Source of the DNA: Methanosarcina siciliae T4/M
Lineage (GTDB): Archaea; Halobacteriota; Methanosarcinia; Methanosarcinales; Methanosarcinaceae
DNA length: 64,000 bases
Direction: 5' to 3'
NCBI RefSeq assembly: GCF_000970085.1
Contig: NZ_CP009506.1
Span: 3,906,001-3,970,000 of the forward strand
Below are positions 53,945 through 62,862 of this stretch, in pieces (within the stretch, counting starts at the first letter, position 1; every line of letters starts with the position of its first letter). Under the pieces are notes generated by a model. It was not told where the DNA came from. It worked only from the letters and a program-made list of their open reading frames with translations, and ran no database searches. A program made the translations under genes and the position numbers.

Positions 53945-56062
53945 ATGGAAAAAGTAGGAGGGATTATACTGGGAAAAGGACAAAGAAAGCCTAATCGCCT
54001 GATTAACGAAAAGAGCCCTTATCTTCTACAACATGCCTATAATGCTGTGGATTGGTATCCCTGGGGGGAAGAGGCTTTTGAAAAAGCCAGAAAAGAAAAT
54101 AAGCCTATTTTTCTCTCAATAGGATACTCTACCTGCCACTGGTGCCATGTAATGGCACATGAGTCTTTTGAGGATGAGGAAGTTGCAAGACTCATGAACG
54201 AAGCCTTTGTTTCCATAAAAGTGGACAGGGAAGAAAGGCCCGACATTGATAATATTTATATGACTGTCTGCCAGATTATTCTTGGAAGAGGAGGCTGGCC
54301 TCTAACGATAATTATGACTCCGGGTAAAAAACCCTTTTTTGCAGGCACCTATATCCCGAAAAAATCACGCTTCAACCAGACAGGAATGATGGAACTGGTC
54401 CCCAGGATAAAAGAAATCTGGAACCGGCAACATGAAGAAGTGCTTGATTCGGCTGAGAAGATTACAACCACTATCCAGGACATGATTGTAGAATCTACAG
54501 GAGAAGGTCTTGGAGAAGATACAATCGCAGAAGCCTATAACGACTTACTGAATTCATTTGATCCCGGGTACGGAGGTTTTGGAAGGGCTCCGAAATTCCC
54601 GACTCCGCACAAAATTTCCTTTTTACTCCGCTACTGGAAACGCAACGGGAATCCGGAAGCCCTCGATATGGTAGAGCACACCCTGGACAATATGCGCAGC
54701 GGAGGGATTTATGACCATCTGGGATCGGGCTTTCACCGCTATTCCACGGATAACATGTGGCTCCTGCCCCACTTTGAAAAAATGTTATACGACCAGGCCC
54801 TTATCGCAATCGCATACACCGAAGCCTATCAGATTAGCGGAAAAGACCTGTATAAAGAAACGGCAAAAGGAATCCTTGACTATGTTTTAAGGGACCTGAC
54901 ATCCCCGGTAGGCGGATTTTACTGCGGAGAGGATGCCGATGTTGAAGAAGAAGAAGGAAAGTACTACCTGTGGACCATAGAAGAGGTCATGAGTATCCTT
55001 GGCCCTGATGATTCCGAACTGATTATTAAAATGTTTAACTTGAAAAGGGGAGGCAACTTTGAAGAAGAAATAAGGGGAAGAAAAACCGGAACAAACCTCT
55101 TCTATATGGTTCACTCGCCGGGTTCCCTTGCAGCCGAACTTGAGATCCCCGTAGAAGAAGTTGAAAGCAGAGTAAAAAGCGCCCTGGGAAAACTGCTTAA
55201 AGCCAGGTACGAGCGCAAAAGGCCTTCACTGGATGATAAGATCCTGACCGACTGGAACGGGCTCATGATCGCAGCCTTTGCAAAAGGTTTCCAGGTTTTC
55301 AGGGAAGAAAAGTATCTGAAAACCGCAGAAAAAGCCGCGGATTTTCTCCTGGAAACCCTTTACAGCCCCGAAAAAAGGCTGCTTCACCGCTACAGAGACG
55401 GAGTTGCAGGAATTTCCGGAACTTCCGATGACTATGCTTTCCTGATACATGGGCTCCTGGAACTTTATGAGTCAGGATTCGAGCTGCGCTATCTCAAAGC
55501 GGCCGTTTCCCTGAACAGGGAACTGCTTGAACATTTCTGGGACCGGGAGAGCGGAGGGCTTTATTTCACAGCCAACGATAGCGAGGCTCTGATCTTCAGA
55601 AAAAAGGAGTTTGCGGATGCAGCAATCCCATCCGGAAACTCATTTGAAACGTTGAATCTTCTGCGCCTTTCCAGGCTAATTGCCGACCCTGGAATGGAGA
55701 AAACTGCTGACAGACTCGAACGCGCATTTTCAAAGCTGATAAAAAAAGCGCCTTCAGGATACACTCAGTTTCTGTCTGCCCTTGATTTCAGGCTGGGCCC
55801 TTCATACGAAGTAATTATTTCAGGAAAACGCGAGTCTCCGGATACAGTAAATATGCTCGAAGAGCTCTGGAGCTACTTCACACCCAATAAGGTGCTGGTT
55901 TTCAGGCCCGAAGGAGAAAATCCCGAAATTGCAGACCTTGCGGAATACACAAAAGAACAGCTCCCTATTGAAGGAAAGACAACTGCATACGTCTGCCAGA
56001 ACTATGAATGCCAGCTTCCTACCACCGAAACCAGAGAGATGTTAAAGCTGCTTAATGTCTGA
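53945..56062 (+). CDS. DUF255/thioredoxin-fold protein (YyaL/SSP411 family)
   Basis: This 705-residue protein has an N-terminal thioredoxin-like DUF255 domain at about 10-170 (SPYLLQHAYNAVDWYPWGEEAFEKA, STCHWCHVMAHESF, VKVDREERPD-type). A long alpha/alpha-barrel domain follows, as in glycosyl hydrolase-like YyaL proteins (PHFEKMLYDQALI, FYCGEDADVEEEEGKYYLW, DWNGLMIAAFA). CHWC is the redox motif. The start is the ATG at 53945; a CTG at 53969 after TAGGAGGG would also fit an SD. The reaction of the family is unknown. Confidence 0.92.
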   Translation: MEKVGGIILGKGQRKPNRLINEKSPYLLQHAYNAVDWYPWGEEAFEKARKENKPIFLSIGYSTCHWCHVMAHESFEDEEVARLMNEAFVSIKVDREERPDIDNIYMTVCQIILGRGGWPLTIIMTPGKKPFFAGTYIPKKSRFNQTGMMELVPRIKEIWNRQHEEVLDSAEKITTTIQDMIVESTGEGLGEDTIAEAYNDLLNSFDPGYGGFGRAPKFPTPHKISFLLRYWKRNGNPEALDMVEHTLDNMRSGGIYDHLGSGFHRYSTDNMWLLPHFEKMLYDQALIAIAYTEAYQISGKDLYKETAKGILDYVLRDLTSPVGGFYCGEDADVEEEEGKYYLWTIEEVMSILGPDDSELIIKMFNLKRGGNFEEEIRGRKTGTNLFYMVHSPGSLAAELEIPVEEVESRVKSALGKLLKARYERKRPSLDDKILTDWNGLMIAAFAKGFQVFREEKYLKTAEKAADFLLETLYSPEKRLLHRYRDGVAGISGTSDDYAFLIHGLLELYESGFELRYLKAAVSLNRELLEHFWDRESGGLYFTANDSEALIFRKKEFADAAIPSGNSFETLNLLRLSRLIADPGMEKTADRLERAFSKLIKKAPSGYTQFLSALDFRLGPSYEVIISGKRESPDTVNMLEELWSYFTPNKVLVFRPEGENPEIADLAEYTKEQLPIEGKTTAYVCQNYECQLPTTETREMLKLLNV

Positions 56063-56168
56063 GTTCCGCACTCCGTTGATACGAGCCTCAGGATGAAATG
56101 AAAACTCGGACTTGATAAGATGAAAACTCAAATTAGTATTGCAAAGTAAAGAAAGGGGGAAATCGAAA

Positions 56169-56402
56169 ATGAAAGAGTATACACTTGAAGAACTTTCAGA
56201 GTACAACGGAAAGAACGGCAAGACTTACATCGCCTATGCAGGGCAGGTATACGACGTATCGGACAGTTACATGTGGGAAGACGGGACTCACCAGGGACTC
56301 CATGATTCGGGGCAGGACCTCTCGGACGCTATGGACAACGAAGCGCCCCACGGCCCTGAGGTATTCAAGGATTACCCGGTTGTCGGAACTTTGAAAAAAT
56401 AA
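56169..56402 (+). CDS. Cytochrome b5-like heme-binding protein
   Basis: This 77-residue protein MKEYTLEELSEYNGKNGKTYIAYAGQVYDVSDSYMW has the cytochrome b5-like motif EDGTHQGLHDSG, then HGPEVFKDYPVVG. One histidine lies in GTHQG and another at HGPEV, which fit axial heme ligands in the small archaeal/bacterial b5-like family. The start is the ATG with GGGGG and good spacing. It is between the DUF255 and PPOX-like genes on the same strand. Confidence 0.85.
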   Translation: MKEYTLEELSEYNGKNGKTYIAYAGQVYDVSDSYMWEDGTHQGLHDSGQDLSDAMDNEAPHGPEVFKDYPVVGTLKK

Positions 56403-56474
56403 AAGGCATTGTGACGAATGGTTAAAAGGTTTCAGTAAAATGCAGGGAATCACAAGTAAGAGGGGGTTGTGAGT

Positions 56475-56996
56475 ATGAAAGATGAGATTGCATCTGCTAT
56501 TCCTCAGGAACTTAAAGAAAAGGAAGGGGAAACCCCTGTAGAGAAGACAGGGCTCGAAAAAAAAGAACTGCTTGAACAACTGAGAGCATTTTTTGAATCC
56601 CAGCTTCTTGCCGTCCTGGCAACTCAAAACGGAACAGCGCCTTACGTGAGCCTTGTTGCATTTGCCTCGGATGAAAAGCTGAAATATATTCTTTTTTCTA
56701 CCACGAAAGCAACCAGAAAATACTTAAATTTATTAGCAAACCCTTCCGTTTCCATGTTGATTGATAACAGGAAGAACGCAATCGAAGACCTTAGAGATGC
56801 AATGGCTGTAACAGCGCTCGGGAAAGTCGAACCCATAGAGGACTTCGAACGGAGCATAATGGAAAAAATCTATCTGATGAAGCACCCGCAACTCGTGGAT
56901 TTTTTGCATTCGCCTACAACAGCTTTTCTGAAAATCCGGGTGGAAAAATATATTGTTGTGACCCGTTTCCAGCACGTTGTTGAAGTTTCGGTTTAA
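56475..56996 (+). CDS. Pyridoxamine 5'-phosphate oxidase-like FMN-binding protein
   Basis: This 173-residue split-barrel flavin protein has LLAVLATQNGTAPYVSLVAFASDEKLKYILFSTTKATRKYLNLLANPSVSMLIDNR, the FMN-binding pattern of the PPOX-like family. The ATG at 56475 follows AGGGGG at about 8 bases, better than a GTG six bases earlier. Specific substrate unknown; related proteins bind F420, FMN or heme. A roughly 25-residue acidic N-terminal helix precedes the domain. Confidence 0.85.
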   Translation: MKDEIASAIPQELKEKEGETPVEKTGLEKKELLEQLRAFFESQLLAVLATQNGTAPYVSLVAFASDEKLKYILFSTTKATRKYLNLLANPSVSMLIDNRKNAIEDLRDAMAVTALGKVEPIEDFERSIMEKIYLMKHPQLVDFLHSPTTAFLKIRVEKYIVVTRFQHVVEVSV

Positions 56997-57141
56997 TCTG
57001 CTATTTGGCCTGAGATATATTACCTGGTTTGATACATTACCTGGTTTGATACCTTAGCATAATCAGACATTTTTCGAGATCATCAGGCCTTATTTTTATT
57101 CATGCTGCGAGTTTTTTTCAGGCCTGAAATTGATAGAGGGG

Positions 57142-57450
57142 GCTAGTTACGGAAAAGTGGCTCATACCTATCGGAGAGACACGGGAAAATACCGGAAAAG
57201 TCTGCGGAGGAAAAGCTTCTGCTCTTGTCATCCTTCACAGGGAAGGTCTGACGTCCCCGCAGGAGTCTGCATCTGCACTGAAGCTTACGGGGCATATGTT
57301 GACAGGACAGGGCTCAGGGGCAGAATTCTTCTTGAACTCAGCCGAAAACCATTTGGAGAGATGCGCTGGGAAGAACTCTGGGGCATTTCGGAAAAAATGG
57401 ATCTTTACGGTGCTGAAAAGGCGAGAATGAAAAAATTCCGAATTTCTTGA
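57142..57450 (+). pseudogene. Frameshifted 5' fragment of a PEP synthase/pyruvate phosphate dikinase-like gene
   Basis: One frame reads ...PIGETRENTGKVCGGKASALVILHREGL, and after a one-base frame change near 57245 a second frame reads DVPAGVCICTEAYGAYVDRTGLRG, RILLELSRKPFGEMRWEELW. Together they match the N terminus of PEP/pyruvate-binding enzymes (GGKxxxLxxLxxxGxxVPxGxxxxxxAY). No start codon for the first frame is visible and the rest of the enzyme is absent, so it is a gene fossil. The family link is by pattern recognition. Confidence 0.7.
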
Positions 57451-57537
57451 TTTCCCCATCCAGCAGCAGGAAAAAAGACCCCGGACCAGCTCAACCGGGA
57501 TTAAATATAACTGCGATAAAACCTTATCTCCTTCTCC

Positions 57538-58098
57538 ATGCTCATAGGACTCACGGGTACGCCGGGGACGGGAAAGACCTCGGCAAGCAAGCTTCTTGAA
57601 AAAAGAAGGCAGTGGAAGGTAATTCACCTCAACGACCTGATTAAAAAAGAACACCTCTATACCGAGGTTGATGAAAAAAGGGATTCGGTAATAGCGGATA
57701 TGGAGCTTATCCGAAGCCGCCTTCCTGAACTTATTGATGAAATGGAAAAGGAATCCGAAAACAAAATGGTAATTCTTGAAAGCCACCTTTCCCACTACAT
57801 AACAGATATCGTAATCGTGCTCAGAGCTTATCCTCCCGAACTGAAAAAAAGGCTTGAAAAGCGCGGATATTCCGAAGAAAAGGTAAACGAAAACGCAGAA
57901 GCCGAATCGATCGATTTGATCCTGGCAGAAGCTTTTGAATGGTGCGACAAAGTTTTTGAAGTAAACACGACTGGCAGGACTGCGGAAGAGACCACCGGAG
58001 ATGTGGAAAAAATCATAGATTATCTCCTGAGCGGAAAAGAAGAAGGACTGAAGGAATACAGCCCCGGCTCCCTTGACTGGATAGATTCGGTACCCTGA
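57538..58098 (+). CDS. Adenylate kinase-like NTPase (Fap7/AK6 family)
   Basis: This 186-residue P-loop kinase has GLTGTPGTGKTSASKLLEKR with a clear Walker A, then LNDLIKKEHLY, VILESHLSHYI, VLRAYPPELKKRLEKRGYSEEKVNENAEAE. In archaea and eukaryotes this family helps mature the small ribosomal subunit and has adenylate kinase activity. It ends convergently with the NMN adenylyltransferase gene. Confidence 0.92.
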   Translation: MLIGLTGTPGTGKTSASKLLEKRRQWKVIHLNDLIKKEHLYTEVDEKRDSVIADMELIRSRLPELIDEMEKESENKMVILESHLSHYITDIVIVLRAYPPELKKRLEKRGYSEEKVNENAEAESIDLILAEAFEWCDKVFEVNTTGRTAEETTGDVEKIIDYLLSGKEEGLKEYSPGSLDWIDSVP

Positions 58099-58150
58099 AA
58101 GAAATTCCTGAGAAGAAATAATGCCAGAGCAGAACTATAGAGCAGAGTTG

Positions 58151-58669
58151 TTATAAAGAACAGTTAGTATCGCTTGCAGAAACATTCCTGAGGCGGGAAA
58201 CTCCGTCAAAATCTTTGATTGCTTCTACGACAGATATCGGGACAAGGTGCTCCCACTTTTCTCCGGCAATCATCCGCCTCCGGATTTCAGTCCCGGAGTA
58301 CCTTTCCCTGACATAGAGCGGAGACTCCTTAACGCAGAACCCGGCTTCCCGGAAAAGCTGGATAACGAGAGGATTGTTCGAGTACACCACGTCAAAACGG
58401 GGGGTTCTGGATGCAACGTGGTGGACCCAGATAGAGTTATACCTGACATCTTCGATGGGGAGGACGTAATGACGGATGGGAAGGTTCTCAAGCGCGTTAT
58501 AGAGCATCAGTACCCTTTCCCCTGCCGTGAACGGGTCGGTGGCTTCATGGCTTTTCTGGGCACTTCCTATGCCAATGACCAGTTCGTCCACCTCTTCGGC
58601 AATCCGCGTAATTACGGCATGGTGCCCGAAATGATACGGCTGAAAACGTCCGATATAGAAAGCTCGCAT
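58151..58669 (-). CDS. Nicotinamide-nucleotide adenylyltransferase (archaeal NMNAT)
   Basis: This NAD-synthesis enzyme joins NMN and ATP. The sequence begins MRAFYIGRFQPYHFGHHAVI, with the HFGH nucleotidyltransferase motif, then DELVIGIGSAQKSH, DPFTAGER, and RYSGTEIRRRMIAGEKWEHLVP with the ISxTxIR-like signature. Upstream methionines (to 58684) are possible starts; I use the one at the conserved MRAFYIGRF. It is downstream of fpoF on the same strand. Confidence 0.92.
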   Translation of the reverse strand: MRAFYIGRFQPYHFGHHAVITRIAEEVDELVIGIGSAQKSHEATDPFTAGERVLMLYNALENLPIRHYVLPIEDVRYNSIWVHHVASRTPRFDVVYSNNPLVIQLFREAGFCVKESPLYVRERYSGTEIRRRMIAGEKWEHLVPISVVEAIKDFDGVSRLRNVSASDTNCSL

Positions 58670-58737
58670 CATCCCGGATTCCACCTTGAATTTGCACTGG
58701 TTATCTTTTTGGATATATCTGGGTATATCTTCTGGTT

Positions 58738-59778
58738 TCAGATCGTTTCATTGCGGATTCCGGTCTCAAAGCTGAACTTCTCACAAACTTCAAGGAAATG
58801 TTCAGCATTGCCCTTACGCTTCATCCCTATAAGCTTTTCGACAAGTTCGAGGCCAGGCTTGGGGTCTTCCATGATTTCCATATCATCACGGACCATATCG
58901 AAGTACTTCTCTCCGACTTCGGTTCTTATAAATACCGAGTTCCACCCGTCAGGAGCCCCGACCGAACCTACCGAGATATCGGCAAAGACCGAGGTATAAT
59001 CACAGCAGTGGTGGCAGGGGTTTCTGGCAAACTTGGCCACGTCCTTGATAGGCACGGAGTGGACCTCCCCGTCATCAGTGTAGACCCAGAACTTACCCTT
59101 GGTGAATTCCATCTTCCGGATATCTTCGATCTTTACCTTAAGGATTTCAGGAATGATCTCTTCAAGCATGACATCATGATGGAAACTTTCCATACAGAGC
59201 AGCCCTATAATGAGCACGATCTTTTCGTTTACATTTTCCCGGATCAAATGTGCAGCATGAGCCTGGCAGGGAACTCCAACAACTGCAATCCGGTCGTACT
59301 TTTCGAAGGCTTCCCTGAGAGCTGCGAGTACGGGGTCCGAGGTGTACTTTGTCCCTCTTGCTCGTTCCACGTCTTCCGCACTTGTCAGCAGGACAACTTC
59401 AGGTTCCCATTTCTCATTTCTGGTAATTCCGACTGCACAGTCGATTTTACCCTGCTTGAAGAGAGATTTGAGGATGCCGCTGGATACTCCACCGTCCTGA
59501 CTGCCTGCATTATCTTTTGACCTTGCACCAAAGAACTTGCGCACATTTGTAAGTTCATTCTGGATGAAACCATCAACTACCGGACAGACCCGGCTACAGG
59601 TTAAGCAACCTTCACAAACCTGGTATCCGGCCCCTTTCTCATACAGGCTCAGATCGTTCGGATCTCGAATTCCTGCCGCCTTCTTTACGGTAACAGCCCC
59701 AATGGGACATACGGCCTCGCATGCCCCGCAGGCTGCGCATACGTCATAATCAATGACTTCTGCAATTTTTGGTGGCAA
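58738..59778 (-). CDS. fpoF: F420H2 dehydrogenase subunit FpoF (F420-oxidising iron-sulfur flavoprotein)
   Basis: This 346-residue protein is of the FrhB/FpoF type. The N-terminal ferredoxin motifs are CAACGACEAVCPIGA and CEGCLTCSRVCPV, followed by the FrhB domain (GGVSSGILKSLFKQG, VGVPCQAHAAHLI, FARNPCHHCCDYTSVFADISVGSVGAPDGW). It feeds electrons from F420H2 to the Fpo complex and methanophenazine. The TTG start has GGAGGT at a six-base spacing. The gene follows mer on the same strand, as known for Methanosarcina fpoF, and is separate from the main fpo operon. Confidence 0.93.
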   Translation of the reverse strand: MPPKIAEVIDYDVCAACGACEAVCPIGAVTVKKAAGIRDPNDLSLYEKGAGYQVCEGCLTCSRVCPVVDGFIQNELTNVRKFFGARSKDNAGSQDGGVSSGILKSLFKQGKIDCAVGITRNEKWEPEVVLLTSAEDVERARGTKYTSDPVLAALREAFEKYDRIAVVGVPCQAHAAHLIRENVNEKIVLIIGLLCMESFHHDVMLEEIIPEILKVKIEDIRKMEFTKGKFWVYTDDGEVHSVPIKDVAKFARNPCHHCCDYTSVFADISVGSVGAPDGWNSVFIRTEVGEKYFDMVRDDMEIMEDPKPGLELVEKLIGMKRKGNAEHFLEVCEKFSFETGIRNETI

Positions 59779-59879
59779 TTAGTTACCTCCAATGCCTTGA
59801 TAAGCTTGCCTTAATGGCAAGATGTTTTTAGAAATATAACGGAATAAATTAAAAATGATTATGCAAGATGTAATAAAAA

Positions 59880-60866
59880 TTACATCTTTGCAATGATCTC
59901 TTTGCCTATAAGCTTTATTGCTTTTTCTTTGTCAGGACCGATCGGGGATCCGGCGACAATCTGGGTGACTCCGATTGCCTCAAGGTCCTTAATCCTCTTC
60001 ATGCAGTCCTCAGGAGTTCCACAGATTGCAAAAGCTTCGATCATCTGGGGAGTAACAAGTCCACCCATGAGGGCTCCGAAGTCTCCCTTGGCAATAGCGT
60101 CACCGATCTGCTTCTTGGCATCGACAGGGATTCCGTGCCTTTCAAGGACAAGGTCAGGGGAACCTGCGACGATGAAGGCGACCACTACTTTTGCAGCGTT
60201 GATGGCTTTTGCGGGGTCTTTGTCAATGGAGAAGCAGGCGTATGCGGTAACATCGACTTCACTGGGGTCGCGACCGGCTTTTTCGGCACCCTTGCGGATC
60301 TGTTCCACAGCAACTTCAAAGTCCTTCGGGTGGGAAGCGTTGATCAGTACACCGTCTGCAACCTCACCGGAAAGTTCGAGCATCTTGGGACCCTGGGCAC
60401 CCATGTAAATCGGGACATTTCCAGCTTTAAAAGCAAGCTTTGCGCCTCCGAACTTGACCATTTCGCCGTCCATGGAGACTTTCTTGCCTTCAATGAATCC
60501 TCTGATAGCCTGGATTGCTTCCCTGGTGGTTGCAAGAGGCTTTTCCCAGGCAATGCCCATGGCATCGAAGGTTGCCTTGTCTCCGGGTCCAAGCCCGAGG
60601 ACTGCCCTGCCGCCGGAAATTTCGGCAATGGAAGCAATGCTTGATGCTGTAATTGCAGGGTTCCTGGTATAGGAGTTTGTGACACCGGAGCCGATCTTGA
60701 TACTGTTGGTATTCAGAGCGAGAACGGTAAGAGTGGAATATACGTCACGGTTGTTGTAGTGATCAGTGATCCAGACGTAGTCGAATCCCTGCTGTTCTGA
60801 GAGCTTTGCGTAATATGCGATCTTTAAGGCAGGATCGCTTGGCACAAATTCGATTCCGAACTTCAT
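59880..60866 (-). CDS. mer: 5,10-methylenetetrahydromethanopterin reductase (Mer)
   Basis: Mer is a central methanogenesis enzyme. It reduces methylene-H4MPT to methyl-H4MPT with F420H2. The 328-residue bacterial luciferase-like barrel begins MKFGIEFVPSDPALKIAYYAKLSEQQGFDYVWITDHYNNRDVYSTL, with ISGGRAVLGLGPGDKATFDAMGI and CGTPEDCMKRI. Length and sequence fit Mer. An SD-like AGGAGTAATT lies before the ATG. A long AT-rich leader with a stem-loop and a distant TATA box suggests control at this promoter. FpoF follows 101 bases downstream. Confidence 0.97.
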   Translation of the reverse strand: MKFGIEFVPSDPALKIAYYAKLSEQQGFDYVWITDHYNNRDVYSTLTVLALNTNSIKIGSGVTNSYTRNPAITASSIASIAEISGGRAVLGLGPGDKATFDAMGIAWEKPLATTREAIQAIRGFIEGKKVSMDGEMVKFGGAKLAFKAGNVPIYMGAQGPKMLELSGEVADGVLINASHPKDFEVAVEQIRKGAEKAGRDPSEVDVTAYACFSIDKDPAKAINAAKVVVAFIVAGSPDLVLERHGIPVDAKKQIGDAIAKGDFGALMGGLVTPQMIEAFAICGTPEDCMKRIKDLEAIGVTQIVAGSPIGPDKEKAIKLIGKEIIAKM

Positions 60867-60944
60867 CTTAATTACTCCTTAAACTATTGCTTAGTGACTA
60901 GATGGGCCTGTTTTCGCCCCATATAAAAATATCCATTAAATTAG

Positions 60945-60974
60945 AATTAACATCCATTACAATCGATGTTAATT
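60945..60974 (-). promoter_or_regulatory. Stem-loop in the mer upstream region
   Basis: Inverted repeat AATTAACATC / GATGTTAATT with a 10-base loop, about 80-110 bases before the mer ATG. It may be an operator or an RNA element in the mer leader. Confidence 0.5.
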
Positions 60975-61012
60975 ACAACCCTAATTAGAATTCACATAAC
61001 AGTATTTAAGAA

Positions 61013-61027
61013 TCTATATATAATTAA
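61013..61027 (-). promoter_or_regulatory. Likely TATA box of mer
   Basis: The minus-strand sequence AATTATATATAGATT, about 150-160 bases upstream of the mer ATG, is the best archaeal TATA match here and would give a long 5' untranslated region containing the stem-loop. Confidence 0.45.
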
Positions 61028-61241
61028 CTGTATTAAATGAATTGTATATAAAAAGACTGATAAAACGGATCTTCAATCAATCCTTTAGAGTAAAGACCTA
61101 TTAAATACCTGACCCATTCAAAGGAAATAACCAAACCTTATAAACCTTTTCCAGAGTAGGGCAGTCCCGGGCCGGATTTCAATTGGCAGGGATCAGACGC
61201 AGGAAGAAGACGGATTAGCTTATTTTAGAGAAAGTTTATAG

Positions 61242-61268
61242 CCTGTAAACAGGAAAAGATTTATATTG
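61242..61268 (+). promoter_or_regulatory. Palindrome next to a TATA-like box, upstream of the oxygen-defence genes
   Basis: CCTGTAAACAGG (61242-61253) lies directly before GATTTATATTG (61258-61268). The arrangement suits an operator beside a promoter reading right. The first supported start is 61583, so either the leader is long or a nearer TATA (CAATTATATAC at 61448) is used. The stretch 61269-61582 holds no convincing gene. Confidence 0.4.
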
Positions 61269-61582
61269 TAAAAATGTGGGATGCCGAAATTTGCAGAACT
61301 TCCCGTACATGGAAGGGGAAAAATTGAGGTTATTAGCAGTGAAAAGAGAAGAAGGAATGCCCTGAGACCCGGACGGAAATGTATGAAAAAAACAAGACAT
61401 ACCCTGGTAGAAGGAAAAAATTTATGCTACTTTTTAAAAAGTCCTTACAATTATATACAAAGAATGGTTAACATGTATGAGTGTTGGTGAAACCCGGAGT
61501 AATTTCGGGATTACAGGGAAGGGGAAAGCCCGCTTGAAAGTTTTGAGGTATTTAAATTCGGAAGAAAGGAGGTGAAGTAGCT

Positions 61583-61708
61583 ATGGCTGTATCCAGAAAA
61601 GGAGAAAAGTACCGCTGTGAGATCTGCGGCAACGAAGTCGTTGTAACAGAAGTAGGAGGCGGGACACTTGTTTGCTGTGGGGAAGACATGACCCTCATTG
61701 AAGAATAA
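61583..61708 (+). CDS. Desulforedoxin-like protein
   Basis: This 41-residue rubredoxin-type iron protein has Cys12-x2-Cys15 and the adjacent pair Cys31-Cys32 (CEICG...LVCCGEDM). This is the Fe(Cys)4 arrangement of desulforedoxin and of the N-terminal domain of desulfoferrodoxin. A very strong SD (GGAGGTG) lies about 9 bases before the ATG. It may reduce the superoxide reductase encoded at 62863, acting as the separated N-terminal half of a two-domain desulfoferrodoxin. Confidence 0.9.
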   Translation: MAVSRKGEKYRCEICGNEVVVTEVGGGTLVCCGEDMTLIEE

Positions 61709-61816
61709 CAAAAGAGTATGAAATTCTCTCATATGGATAGGTTTATGATATCTCAGACCTGAAAATGCGCGGATAAAATTTGGATAAAAAAGGATTCCTG
61801 ATTTGGAGGGAAAGTA

Positions 61817-62047
61817 ATGAAATGTTATGAATGTGCCAGAGAGGGCAAAGATACGGATGCTGTGGGAATTTGTATCGTATGTGGGAGAGGAGTTTGCAAA
61901 GAACACCTTATCCATGAGGAAACACCTGCGTGGGAAGGCGACTATCCTATCGAACTTAAGCCTGACAAGGAACACATCAAAAGGATCGTCTGTGTCCCCT
62001 GCCATGAAGCTCTGAAGGAGAACTGTCTGTTTAATGAGGTTTGCTGA
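61817..62047 (+). CDS. DUF2180 zinc-finger-like protein, copy 1
   Basis: This 76-residue protein has paired cysteines MKCYECAREGKDTDAVGICIVCGRGVCKEHL near the N terminus and CVPCHEAL near the C terminus, as in DUF2180 proteins of methanogens. It probably binds zinc or an iron-sulfur centre. SD: GGAGGG. Its function is unknown. A paralogue follows after 11 bases. Confidence 0.88.
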   Translation: MKCYECAREGKDTDAVGICIVCGRGVCKEHLIHEETPAWEGDYPIELKPDKEHIKRIVCVPCHEALKENCLFNEVC

Positions 62048-62058
62048 GGTGGTCAAGT

Positions 62059-62283
62059 ATGCTGAAATGTTACGATTGCCTTGAGGAGGGTAAGGACAGT
62101 GAAGCAGTAGGTGTTTGCATCGTCTGCGGGAAAGGGCTCTGCATGGAACATATCCAGCAGGTAGAATTCCCAATGAAGGGAGGAGGGTACCCACTGCCCC
62201 ACAAAACTCTAAAGAAGGGACTTCCCAGAATGATGTGTAAGGAATGCATCAGTTCTATTCTCGGGGATGGGTTCTGCGTTTGA
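62059..62283 (+). CDS. DUF2180 zinc-finger-like protein, copy 2
   Basis: This 74-residue paralogue of the preceding gene is MLKCYDCLEEGKDSEAVGVCIVCGKGLCMEHI with CKECISSI at the end. I take the ATG at 62059, which has GAGGTGG at SD distance, rather than a TTG at 62041. The cysteine pattern is conserved in both copies, so both are probably functional. Confidence 0.88.
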   Translation: MLKCYDCLEEGKDSEAVGVCIVCGKGLCMEHIQQVEFPMKGGGYPLPHKTLKKGLPRMMCKECISSILGDGFCV

Positions 62284-62431
62284 AAAAACTATTTTGCAGC
62301 CCATAAAAAAGGATGCGTATCTTAAGAAAAGGCCTGAACACAGATTTGGGAAATATTAATTACTAATCGATATAAATAGCCAATATAAATATCAACAGCT
62401 GGTAGTTATCGGAATAAGGAGACTGAAAAAA

Positions 62432-62785
62432 ATGACAGAGCACAAAGAGATACTGGAGAGTATGGGAGAAAAGATGGGATTCACTCCGCAGGTTCTGGAA
62501 ACACTGGGGGATCTAGATCCGGAATTCCTGCACAAATACAGAAGATGCGACCACAAAATACTGTCAGACGGGGCCCTTCCAGCCAAAATGAAAATCCTCA
62601 TGGCCCTTGCAGTTGTGGCATCAAAGCAGTGTGAGTCCTGTACCGTAGCCCAGATGAAAAGTGCGCTCAAGAATGGAGCTACCAAAGAAGAGATTATGGA
62701 GACAATGGAAGTAATCTTCATCACCTCAGGTGCTCCTGCAGTAGCTGCATGCAGGAATGCTCTTAAAATGCTGAAAGATATGTAA
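62432..62785 (+). CDS. Carboxymuconolactone decarboxylase/AhpD-family protein
   Basis: This 117-residue protein has a CMD fold (FLHKYRRCDHKILSDGALPAKMKILMALAVVASKQCESCTVAQMKSALKNGATKEEIMETMEVI). The CxxC pair is Cys67/Cys70. The histidine usually found four residues after the second cysteine in AhpD (CxxCxxxH) is replaced by glutamine. It is possibly a thiol peroxidase or disulfide reductase active in oxygen defence, in line with its neighbours. GGAG-type SD upstream. Confidence 0.87.
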   Translation: MTEHKEILESMGEKMGFTPQVLETLGDLDPEFLHKYRRCDHKILSDGALPAKMKILMALAVVASKQCESCTVAQMKSALKNGATKEEIMETMEVIFITSGAPAVAACRNALKMLKDM

Positions 62786-62862
62786 CGCTTCATTTGAGAA
62801 AGAATCTCAAAAAATAAATTTTAAATTTATACTATTAAAACAAAACAGTGATGTGAAAGAAA

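Noticed and set aside
61281..61490. 69-codon basic frame before the desulforedoxin-like gene
   Set aside because: A TATA-like box lies before it, but there is no SD, no domain and no link to its neighbours. It is more likely leader sequence.
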